Positions 55,030 through 64,000 of a stretch of 64,000 bases of DNA are shown here, in pieces (position 1 is the stretch's first letter; the number at the start of each line of letters is the position of its first letter). Origin of the DNA: Eulemur rufifrons (taxonomy: Eukaryota; Chordata; Mammalia; Primates; Lemuridae); assembly GCF_041146395.1 (NCBI RefSeq), contig NC_090990.1, positions 48,343,501-48,407,500 of the forward strand, given 5' to 3'. Position numbers and translations under genes: made by a program. The notes beneath the pieces were generated by a model. It was not told the DNA's origin, did not search any database, and saw only the letters and a list, made by a program, of their open reading frames with translations.

Positions 55030-55470
55030 TTCTCTCCATTACTGCCTCCTTTTTTGCTGTTTTTAAATTAGTTTATTTGCAATTAAAAAATGTACAAATA
55101 ATATATGTGCATCAAAGAAAATTCAGAAAACAGAAATATACAGAGAAAGTGAAAATGATTGAATCTCCCTTATGCTCACATTATAAACATAATTATCATT
55201 TTTAATATTTTGGTATATTTTCTTTCAGGCTTTTTTGCTGTATGCATACATTTTTTTTTTAACAAATCCACAAATGTGATCATCTTATATAAACTATTTT
55301 GTATCAAGCTTTTTTTTTTTCACTTAATTTGACAATATTATTTTTTCCAAGTCTTTCTAAATACTGTCTTTAGTGTTTGTGATATTACACTGAGTGGGCA
55401 TAGCCTACATGGTTTATTTAGTCATCACGTGATGGTTGGATATTTAGGGCATTTCATCTCCACTCTCTTT
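55030..55470 (-). mobile_element. Old L1-like antisense fragment
   Basis: 'cttatgctcacattataaac', 'gtatattttctttcaggctt', 'cacaaatgtgatcatcttat', 'tttttcacttaatttgacaa', 'gttggatatttagggcattt'. The clearest copy of this family here. Confidence 0.65.
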
Positions 55471-56035
55471 GAAAATTAAATAAAGCAAAACCAAACAAAA
55501 TTTGATTGAAGTTCAAGATGGCCCAACATAGTGGCTATATATTAATATCTTAGCAGTCCATTACATTATTCACACAGCAATGGAAAAGCAAAAGCCCCAA
55601 AACTCTGCATCTGAGAGGAGTGTATATTAAACTAAATTTAAGGAAGTGTTCATGAACGGTAGGAAATGAGAGTTGGTAAATGGAGCCATTTTATTTCATA
55701 AAAGTGCCTCAGGGCTTTAAACCCCAAGCCTTGACTTTGAGCTACTTTGGATTTCATGGGTCAGTCTGTGATGCACCGTGATTTTGCCTTACATGGTATT
55801 TGGCATGAGGCATTAAATCTCCCTTACTCAGTTTACAGAGTCTATGAAATAGGACCCCAGCCAACCTAGACTAGAAAAGTCTGTCCACTTGTCTGTTTAG
55901 ATTTTTATAAATAATCTTTCAGTACTGAGTATCATAGCATTTGTAGTTATGGATTTAAGGTAAATGCTTCTGAAGATTTTTGTTTTTTTTTCCTTTAAAA
56001 ATATAAGTCATAAAAAATGCATTCTTGTTCTCCCT
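55471..56035. other. No recognised feature
   Basis: AT-rich, no element recognised. Confidence 0.4.
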
Positions 56036-56039
56036 GAAG

Positions 56040-56292
56040 AGCCAGTTTGGCATCGGATTCTGGAGCCAGACAGCCTGGGTTTATTTCCTGCTTCCCCACT
56101 TTCCGCTGGGTGATCTTGGGCAAGTTTCTCGACTTGTCTAGGTGTCAGTTTTTTCGTGGGAGAAGTGGGAATACTACTACTCACTCATTCACAGGTTTAT
56201 TGGGATGGTTTAATAAGTTCAAACATAGTAAGGACTCAATAGTATTAACTGTTATTGTTTTCAGTAATAAAAGTTCTGAGTTTCTAGTGCTT
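56040..56292 (+). mobile_element. MIR SINE, sense, full length
   Basis: 'ttctggagccagacagcctg', 'ggtttatttcctgcttcccc', 'tgggtgatcttgggcaagtt', 'gtttattgggatggtttaat', 'gtaaggactcaatagtatta'. Head and tail are both retained. Confidence 0.95.
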
Positions 56293-56384
56293 TAGACCAC
56301 TTTGCTAGCATTTGTAATGTTTTGCACTATCCCTCACAGAGTGGCTTTTCTACGAATACTTCTTCCCCACCTGGCTTATGATGA

Positions 56385-56622
56385 AGGTAATAATATTAGC
56401 TACCACTTTCGGAGGGAAGGTACTATGTGTCAGGTACTCTACATGTATTGTACAATGTAAGTCTCATCACCAATTACGAGGTATTCATTTTTATTATTCC
56501 CTTTTCACAGGTGAGGAAACTAAAGGTTAAAGAGGTTAAGTAACTTGCTCAAGGTCATAAAATTGTTATATGTGGATATAGGAACTAAATTCTAGTCTGC
56601 TGTATTTGCCACCACTTCTGTA
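56385..56622 (-). mobile_element. MIR SINE, antisense, near full length
   Basis: 'aatattagctaccactttcg', 'atgtgtcaggtactctacat', 'cttttcacaggtgaggaaac', 'taagtaacttgctcaaggtc', 'ggaactaaattctagtctgc'. Confidence 0.93.
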
Positions 56623-56725
56623 AATGCCTTTAAGGAGGGGACTTTATACTTTTAGATCCCTTACAGCTTTTAGTAGTTCCTTGAACATAGTAGGTTCTCA
56701 GTAAGTTTTTTATTTTAAATGAACA
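56623..56725 (+). mobile_element. L2-like tail
   Basis: 'tgcctttaaggaggggactt', 'ccttgaacatagtaggttct', 'cagtaagtt'. Confidence 0.55.
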
Positions 56726-57004
56726 AATGCAGAAGTGATCCTATAGATAATAGAACTTACTTTTCTCCAATAAGAAAACCAACAGTTCTGCTTTTTAATG
56801 ACCATAAAATTATGAGCCTTAGAATTTTGTTTTGCTTTCTGTATTACACATGAGAGAATGATAAATTTGTAATTATTTACATATGAAAACTCGTTGTATT
56901 TCATGTGAAAGAAATTAAGAGACCGTGTATTTGAGAAAATCTGGATTAGCATTACATAGGTAATTGTTGAGGCAACTTTAACCAAAGACTATAACTAAGT
57001 CTAA

Positions 57005-57115
57005 GTCTGTTTTTGTCCATTTGTTTAACAGATATTTATATAGCATATGCATTGTGCAAAGCTTACTGCTGGGCACTGAAGGCTTAAGGATGAATGTGAT
57101 GGCTCCTTTGAATGG
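57005..57115 (+). mobile_element. Ancient repeat, 'TTTATTGAG...' type
   Basis: 'taacagatatttatatagca', 'ttactgctgggcactgaagg', 'cttaaggatgaatgtgatgg'. Confidence 0.55.
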
Positions 57116-57214
57116 TCTGCCCTTGGCTCCCTGAGGGTCCAGAAAACATTTTAATATGTTAGATAGCAGATTTTATCCACTGTCATGGTTTTAGCTAGCC
57201 CAATGCCAATGACG

Positions 57215-57539
57215 CCTATATATATCTTTCAGCCAGCCCCTCCACTTTTGACCCCATTATTCAGCTCAGTGTTGGATATTTCCACATGGATGTCTCATAG
57301 GCCTCTAAACTGAATTTATTATCTAATCCCCAGCACCCTCTCTGCCTTGTTATATATCCCATCATTACACCTATTGTATGTTCCATCTCAGTTGATGGCA
57401 CTGCTCTCTAAGGTAACAGGAACAACCACTGTTCAAACCTCAGACTAAAAAAAACAGAAGTAAGCTTTGATTCCTTTTTTTCTCCCACCCTTCTACATTT
57501 AGCCATTCACCAATCCTGCTGATATTTCCTCCTAAATAT
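57215..57539 (+). mobile_element. Ancient LINE fragment, left part
   Basis: 'ttccacatggatgtctcata', 'ggcctctaaactgaatttat', 'catctcagttgatggcactg', 'tagccattcaccaatcctgc'. This is an old LINE whose continuation is seen after the LTR, at 58060. Confidence 0.6.
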
Positions 57540-58060
57540 TGTCAAGAACTCTGAAGGATTTGAGACTTTATTTGCAAACAAACTTGACTGCCACAGTTCT
57601 GTAGGTGTTGGCAAAAGAAATGAGATTCCTGGGTTACAGACAAAGGACTTTATTACTCATAGCAGTAGCAATAGCCACAGTGTCAGCATTTTCATGCACT
57701 TTCTCTAAGACCCAGTTCCCGTAGGGTGTCATGAAGAGTGCTGGGTGACACCTATACACGTAGTGCATCATGTATCATGTTACAGGAGAGGAACCCTGAG
57801 CTTAGGGAACCCAAATCTTTTATGTTGGGCAGTTAACATGCTTTCCCTTTGCTCCAGAGGGAAATCATTTCTTCCAAGGCTGTTCTCCATATAAACATCT
57901 TTGAAAAGATTGCCTGGAACCGAGGGTAGACAGTGCTTTTGTTCATAAGGTGTGCAGAAACTAAAGAGACTCATGGGGAACTGTCTCCCAACAAATACGT
58001 CTTGCATCTGTTCCCTCTATTCCTTCCTTATACCATTAGATCAGGCTGCTCATCACTAGC
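57540..58060 (-). mobile_element. Old LTR, antisense, inside an ancient LINE
   Basis: On the minus strand: a TATA-like 'cataaaagat' (near 57830 of the plus strand), then 'tgctactgctatgagtaata' with AATAAA, 'gtcctttgtctgtaacccag', a second AATAAA, and 'cttcagagttcttgaca' at the end (57540 in plus coordinates). This is R-U5 architecture of an ERV LTR. The far (U3) border near 58055 is not fixed. No internal retroviral sequence. Confidence 0.65.
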
Positions 58061-58300
58061 AGGAATATTACAACAACTTTTTAGCTAGTGCTCCTAGCTC
58101 TGGTTGGATCCCTCTTCATATCAATTCCCCACACCTTGCCAGAGTAGCCTCCCATGACACAAGTCTGACTCTGTCTCCTTCTTGCTTAAAACCATCGACT
58201 GCCCCCTCATTGGCTATGAGAAAAACCAGGCTCCTTACATGACACCAAAGGGGTTTTCTGGCCAGCCCCAGCTGAGCCTTCCAACCTGCAGGGGCAGCAT
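58061..58300 (+). mobile_element. Ancient LINE fragment, right part
   Basis: 'atattacaacaactttttag', 'ttgccagagtagcctcccat', 'ctgactctgtctccttcttg', 'cttaaaaccatcgactgccc' continue the LINE broken by the LTR. Confidence 0.6.
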
Positions 58301-58440
58301 TTCAGAGTGGTTACTTACCAGTTGTGGCCTCAGTTTCCTCATGTCTAAAGTTAGGCAGGTAGAACCAACCTCGTAGGGCTACCGTGAGAGTTAATTCAGC
58401 TCACACGCTTAGCCTTCAGGAAACATTAGCTGTTATGGTT
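58301..58440 (+). mobile_element. MIR SINE, sense, embedded in LINE sequence
   Basis: 'ggcctcagtttcctcatgtc', 'aaccaacctcgtagggctac', 'cgtgagagttaattcagctc', 'aggaaacattagctgttatg'. It sits between two LINE pieces. Confidence 0.85.
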
Positions 58441-58785
58441 ATGTCCTCCCACTCTCTGCCTCCCACTCTGGCAGGCACGGATCTGGCCACATGGTTTTCT
58501 GCTCACTCTGAGTTCCTTTTCTCCATGGGTAGTGCCTTTATCCCTGCCACCCCTCCTCTGGGAGTGTCCCCAGCCCTATTGCCTGGTTTCAGGCTGGTTG
58601 GATGCATCTTCTCTCCCTTCTCTTGGATGCTCCATGCATGTCTCAGCCACCAGGCTGTAGGAATCTACTGATAAGTCAGTGATTGCTGCTAGACTATCAG
58701 CTTTGTGAGGATGGGGCTCTCTTGTTTATCTCTGTGTTGCTGGCACATAACATGTGCTGAAAAAAAATGCTGAATGAATAAGTGA
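58441..58785 (+). mobile_element. L2 LINE 3' region
   Basis: 'ccacatggttttctgctcac', 'tgctgctagactatcagctt', 'tgtgaggatggggctctctt', 'gctggcacataacatgtgct', 'tgaatgaataagtgaa'. Confidence 0.75.
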
Positions 58786-59555
58786 AAGAAGAAAATGGGT
58801 TCACAGTCTACTAAGATGTTTGGGGCCGGGGATGAGGAGTGGAAGGCAGTTAATTAGTTTGACAATAATAGGTGAGAGAAGCTGGGCAAGTATGGGGCGG
58901 AGGTGAAAATTAGGCCCTATAAGAGTCCAGCACAGGGAATTTGCTTGTTGATTGTGTTGCATATGGTCTGGAAGCCTGTTTAAAGTTATCTCTTCAGTGA
59001 AATAAAGCAGCCCCTTCTATGTGATCTTAATGATTCCCTTTCCTGAAAGAAGCTATTGCAAATGGAAGGTCATGCAATCTGCCTTCTTGTAAGATTTTCA
59101 ATTCCTCAGAATACAATGAATTCTCTGTTACCTGGTGGAGTGGGTAGGATGGAACTTCTTTTTAATTAAATTGCACTAGAAAGTGACTTTATCCCTCCCT
59201 TTGAAGTCTCCCAGTTCTCGAAGGCCTGGCTCAAATCACCCTCCTTGAATTTACTGTCCCACTGGTGCACCACCGTGTACCGTGAGTTATAATTTTACGT
59301 GAGCATGTCTAATTCCCTAATGGGACGGAGGCTCTTTGGGAATTAATATTTTTTTTCCTGAAATTGTAGTTAGTGTCCTGCTTTTGAATTAAGAATGTCT
59401 TCTACATATATTTATTGGCTGACTGGGATTCTCTGTATATGTGATAACCACTTCCAAATAATTGGAACACAGCCTCAATCAGACAATGCCTGCGACCTTC
59501 TCCAGGGCTGCAGCTTCTCTGCTATAGCAGCTACTCAGTGCATATTATGAAAGGT
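58786..59555. other. No recognised feature
   Basis: About 0.8 kb. No repeat or gene identified. Confidence 0.4.
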
Positions 59556-59559
59556 TTAA

Positions 59560-59725
59560 TGTGCCATTTTTCTTACTTTGAGATAAAAACTGAAATATAT
59601 ATTAATATAATTTGGAAAATATTGATACCTGAACAAACAAAAAAAACCTTAACCTCAGCAGTGATAACTACTGTTAATATTTGGAGTATGTCTCTATGGT
59701 CTCTCTTCCTTTGCTTTATGTTTTT
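59560..59725 (-). mobile_element. Old L1-like antisense fragment
   Basis: 'tcagcagtgataactactgt', 'taatatttggagtatgtctc', 'tttatgtttttgcatc'. Same family as 6505. Confidence 0.5.
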
Positions 59726-59727
59726 GC

Positions 59728-59748
59728 ATCTCTCTCTCTCTCTCTCTC
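59728..59748 (+). repeat. (TC)n microsatellite
   Basis: About 10 TC units. Confidence 0.95.
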
Positions 59749-60049
59749 ATTGAATGGAGTCATCTTTTACCACCCATATGGCAATCCGCCTTCTTTCCCT
59801 TAAAGCAATGGTGCTGAAGGATCCCTTGTAGCTTGCAGTTTCAGCCCCATTTCGCCATGTTTGTCACTACCTATCATTTCTTGATTTCTGTTTGTCTCTC
59901 TGGCTTGGCCCACAACTGTGTTCTGATCTTGGATACCTGGATGCATCTTCATAGTAAGTTCCGATTTGGGGGGAGTGTCTGCTCTGTCCCAAATACTTGT
60001 GTGTATTTTACACACTTTAAAAATATGTTTTTTGATAGACTGCATATGT

Positions 60050-60150
60050 GTTGTCTTTATTTTGCAGATAAGGAATTCGATCGAGAGGCTTAGCAATTTA
60101 TTGTATAAAAGACGACCAAGCTCTAGGTGGATCTTGAACTTAAGTCTTTA
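60050..60150 (-). mobile_element. MIR core scrap, antisense
   Basis: 'attttgcagataaggaattc' with 'gatcgagaggcttagcaatt'. Confidence 0.5.
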
Positions 60151-60339
60151 CGCCCAACACCCCCTCCAGTGTGTAAAATTGCCATCCTACCTCTGCACTG
60201 CTTCCTTCATGTTAGACCCCTCCCAGAGTACTGGTTTTTAGGTGCTGTGTCTAGTCAGCTTTCAGTTCTACGATATCCCTCCAAGGCCACAAAACCCACA
60301 CCCCTCGGCCAACATAGTGAACTCCATGTGTTTTATTTG

Positions 60340-60362
60340 AGAAAGAGAGAGAGAGAGAAAGA
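60340..60362 (+). repeat. (GA)n microsatellite
   Basis: 'gagaaagagagagagagaga'. Short purine run. Confidence 0.9.
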
Positions 60363-60839
60363 ATGTGTATGTGTGATTGAGAAAAGTTGTGGCTCTTGCT
60401 TTCACTCTTCTGAGGATGAGGTGGCCTGCCCCTCACATCTGTTTTCAACCGCCATCCCTAAATACCACAGTTATTTTCTATTAACTCAATGCACCTTTTC
60501 TTTGTAATTCATGTCAGTTTTCCTTCCAGCCACCTGCATGGTCTCTGGCTTGCTCTCAAGGCCATGAGTAAGTTCTTTGTGTACTTGCTGCTTTCGATAA
60601 CCTCAGCCCAAGATTTAATGTCAAGGTGGGGGCCCTATTAAAGATGCTATTAATCATCCCGTCTTTGTTTGAAGATTTCCGTGTTGGCAAGTGGACAGAT
60701 AGAAGTAGCTGTAGGTTTCCCAACCAGATGTACTGGTAGCTGGGATGGGGGCATTCAGCGGAAGTGCATTCCTATCATTATTTGGCAAAGAAAGAGCCAC
60801 CGAGATTACTAGCATAATCCTAGCTTGTGATCCGGACTC

Positions 60840-61095
60840 ATCAGCTGAATCAGAGAGCCTCAGTGTTGGAAGGGACTTTAAAATCATCTGCTCCAACTGC
60901 TCAATTTGATAGTGGAGGAAACTGGGGCAATAGATAGAACAATGGATTTAAAATTATAGAATGCCAAGCCTTCAAGGGACTTTTGCCATGATTCTGCCCT
61001 CTTACTTTATGGGGAAGAACAGTGAGGCCTCCAGAAGTTCACGAACACTCCTAACATCACACAGCTTGTTACTGCAGAGCAAGGATTCTTCATTG
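60840..61095 (+). mobile_element. Two ancient 'TTGGAAGGGACCTTAGA' repeat fragments in tandem
   Basis: First: 'gagagcctcagtgttggaag', 'ggactttaaaatcatctgct', 'ggaggaaactggggc'. Second: 'atgccaagccttcaagggac', 'ggaagaacagtgaggcctcc', 'catcacacagcttgttactg'. The two lie in the same orientation. Confidence 0.55.
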
Positions 61096-61099
61096 GAGT

Positions 61100-63500
61100 C
61101 CTGACCACAGGCCCAGGAACGGTGACCTGGAGGTGGAGTTGCTGCCTGTCAGTCACTAGAGCAGATGTGTGGAGTATGACTGGTTACCAGAGCTCCCTGC
61201 TGTCCCGGTCCCCTACACATTGGCTCCCATGGGCCTCTGTGGACTTGTCACTACAGTGTTCTTGCCTCTGCCCCCCGACCCTGCAGAGCTCTTCTTCCAC
61301 CTGATGGGTGGTGACTGCCTTCTCCAGAGTGGGAGGAGTGAGGGAACCAGTTCGGGGAAACCAGGAAAGAAGCAGCCAGGGAGTGGAGCAAGAGGTGTAG
61401 GGGGTTGGATGTGCTGGGTTCCTTGCTTTGGGGTTATGGGTTTCTAGAGGATTTCAACTTTGCAATAAAGACAAGACTTGGGGAGCTCCCTCTGTGGTGG
61501 GAGAGGAGTGTTTTCCACACCCCTCACAAAGTATTCCACACAAGAACTCTGGCACTTCCTCAGGACCTAGCTCAGGTTCACTCTTCTGCTGTTTCTTCCA
61601 CTATCAGCCTGTGGGTTGGGTGAGGAGAAAGATCAGGTTTGGAAAGAGGTCTTTCTGGTACTTTCAGTCCTAAAGCCCCTTGGACCCTGGCCAGGGAGAT
61701 TCATCTCCCAGAGATTCCTGTGCTCTAGGTGGTGGTAGAGGCTTTCTGCCAGAAGGATCCGAGGCAGAGGAGCGGATGGTGCCATGCTGGCGTCTCCGTG
61801 TGTCTGGCAGCACAACAAAGAACTTCTGTCTGCCCTGCAAGGCTGGGTCGGTAAAACCCACTTCAATTGAAAGCCACCATCCTTTAGCAATTGGTAATTA
61901 AAATTCTAATATACGAATTAAAGAAAACAAGGGACCATGTTACTGAAATATTAAAATACGGCTGCAGTGAGTCTACTATTGTTTCCTTTTACAGGGCTGT
62001 GGTTTTCTCACACACCTTTGTTTGAGGCCTTGATTCCGACATACTCACTGCAGTTAATAAGTCCCATGTGTCTACTCACTGGTTAGATGATACATGTGAT
62101 GATTCTTTTGTGATGTGGAGAAATAAGAGATAGTGCCTTCAAATTATGAGAGGTGTTTAAGTGGCATCTCATCAAGAGCAAAGGTAAACAAAACATGGAA
62201 AAGGTACTTTCAGAGCTCCCACTTTGTTTCCCTAGTGATTAAAAACTAAATGAAGGCCAAATAGAAGAGAAAACTTAAGAGGCGACACTGCTGAAGTGGA
62301 CCATCGACCTGAACTTAAGGGTTGATTTATTTCCTTGAACACTCTGAGAAAACGGCCACTTGTCGCTTTCTGTTATTAATAAAGAGGTCACTTGATCATT
62401 AGGTCTCTGAATCTGCGTTTAATGGGTAAAGCAGATGGTTATAATTTCTGACTTCGTGTGGCCACCTTATTAATAAAAAAGAACTGATGGAAAGGAAAAG
62501 GCTTCTTCATTTTTTAACTCCAGAAGCATAACATAAATGTTTTCCAGCCTTTCTTTGTGTGGAGAGCAGACCGAGTGACTGCAGTAAGATCCTGTTACAC
62601 ATTTGCAAAAAGACGTTTGCAGAGTGGAGGTAACTCCTTTTGAATCCTTCTTTTGTTAGACTTTAAAGGGACATTATAACTACATGCCCCCTTCCACGGA
62701 GAAGGTATTTCGAAGGAAGCTTCAGGATTATATTTAAAAGTAAATTAATATTTTAATAACATGAAGAAGCAGCTAAAAACCACCTACTTCATTTCAGATA
62801 ATGGAGGCCTTGTACTTTCTAAAATTATTCTTTTTGCTTAAACTATTTTGAACTACTTTTTGGATTTAATTGCTAGGCTTGGATGAACGTATCATGTATC
62901 TTATTTTGGTTCTTTTTAAATTCACTTGGAATTTTTGTGAAAAATCAATAATGGGAAAAATGCACCAAAAAATGGTGGATTTCCGCTTGATTTCACCAAG
63001 CCTGTATATTTCCCTGTAATGGTCTGGAATTTGAAATCACAGTTTTCACCCTGGCAGTTTTTCGTTACACAACATGCTGCATTCTAGCATTTTGAGGACT
63101 GTTTGGGAATAACCCACATTCGTGAAGACAGAATGATTTAGAATCCTAGTGCACCCAGTAAAAACGAGTAAACGGGGCAGAAAAATGCTGGGAATTCTTT
63201 ACATAAGGCTCAGAATAACTCTTTAATTGACTTAGTTACCTTAAGACTTACTTGTATTTCAGGTTATTGGCAATGTCCTGGGGTCTGTTATGGCAACAAA
63301 CTCCTGCTCCGTCAGGTGATAAGAATGGGATGCCTGCGCTGTGCCTGGCTCTGAAATACAGAGAAAACACTGAATTTTAGGGATAGAAAAGTCTTTAAAG
63401 GTTACTTTGCTTGTTTTCAATCTTTTTTTTTTTTTTTGTTAATGATGCCTTTAAAAAAGAGTTGTCCATGGATCCATGTTTAGAAATAGTTTGAATTTCA
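61100..63500. other. Longest repeat-poor stretch of the window
   Basis: About 2.4 kb in which I find no MIR, L2, L1, Alu or DNA transposon, except T-runs near 63422. The left third (61100-61850) is GC-richer with overlapping frames up to 92 codons on both strands. The rest is AT-rich. No coding exon is evident. The lack of repeats could mean constraint or chance. Confidence 0.5.
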
Positions 63501-63564
63501 AATTATTAATAGTAATTGTTTTTCCCATTTTTATTAATCGAAGTCATGTATAACAACCCATTCA

Positions 63565-63670
63565 TTTGTTCATTGATGTCTTCCTTTCTTCATTCAGTAT
63601 TTAGTCTGTACTTACTTTTGGCTGGACACTGTGCTGAGCACAGAGTTACCAAGGAGTTTGTCATGGCCAT
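63565..63670 (+). mobile_element. Ancient repeat, 'TTTATTGAG...' type
   Basis: 'attcagtatttagtctgtac', 'ttggctggacactgtgctga', 'gcacagagttaccaaggagt'. Confidence 0.5.
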
Positions 63671-63774
63671 TAGGTGTGTTAAAAATGCCAAAAACAGTGG
63701 ATGGATATTTGTTATTACCACCATTTCAGATTCCTGGGTGTTCAGACAAACCCATGGCTAAGCCGTCATGCTTT

Positions 63775-64000
63775 TTTTTTTTTTTTTTAATAAACTTTGA
63801 AATATTTTAAGTATACAGAAAAACAAAAATGATGAAACTTTTATCAGATACAAATATTTTATCATATCTGTTTCAGATTTTTTAAAAGGAATAAAACATT
63901 ACAGATACAACTAAAGCCCCTGGTGCACCCCTCCTAAATCCTATTTCTTTTCTACTCCAAAGATAATCTCTCAGCTAAATTTGATGTCTTTTTATTCTCA
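63775..64000 (-). mobile_element. Old L1-like antisense fragment, cut by window end
   Basis: T15 then 'ttttaagtatacagaaaaac', 'gatacaaatattttatcata', 'aaatcctatttcttttctac', 'aaagataatctctcagctaa'. Same family as 6505 and 55030, continuing past the window. Confidence 0.5.

Overview
This is about 64 kb of mammalian, non-coding nuclear DNA. No intact protein-coding gene, exon chain, rRNA, tRNA or CRISPR array can be supported from sequence alone. Three full dimeric Alu elements (13947-14304, 16941-17288, 21090-21426) carry a left arm reading 'gccgtggcgtcagcctagct' (or close to it) and a 'ttttttctat...' linker. Both are typical of strepsirrhine primates rather than monkeys or apes, so a lemur-type genome is the best guess. 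The stretch looks intergenic or deep-intronic.

Layout. 1-13.7 kb holds ancient MIR and L2 debris, one L1 3' end (10.5 kb) and long unique GC-moderate stretches (8.1-9.35 kb and 10.9-11.3 kb). 13.8-16.4 kb is the most structured locus. It is a complete but dead mariner transposon of about 1.28 kb, invaded by a full Alu, a solo retroviral LTR and a small 5'-only Alu scrap. 16.9-31.7 kb holds two more Alus, a free left Alu monomer, hAT relics, an L1M tail carrying a perfect 16-bp hairpin, and many MIR/L2 pieces. 34.4 kb carries a perfect 31-bp inverted repeat. 36.86-37.70 kb is a 5'-truncated L1 with two poly(A) tracts, the signature of 3' transduction. 38-53 kb is MIR, L2, L1M and hAT debris plus an old AluJ-like copy. 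53.36-54.55 kb is an almost complete Tigger-type DNA transposon without a transposase. 57.5-58.1 kb is an older LTR inside an ancient LINE. 61.1-63.5 kb is the longest repeat-poor stretch.

Nothing here forms an operon or pathway. The biology is the layered history of transposition: cut-and-paste elements (mariner, Tigger, hAT), LINE-driven copies (L1, Alu, FLAM), retroviral LTRs, and local replication accidents (hairpins, short tandem duplications). Family names are assigned from remembered consensus features, not from a database search. Boundaries of old MIR, L2 and LINE pieces are approximate to about 10-30 bp.
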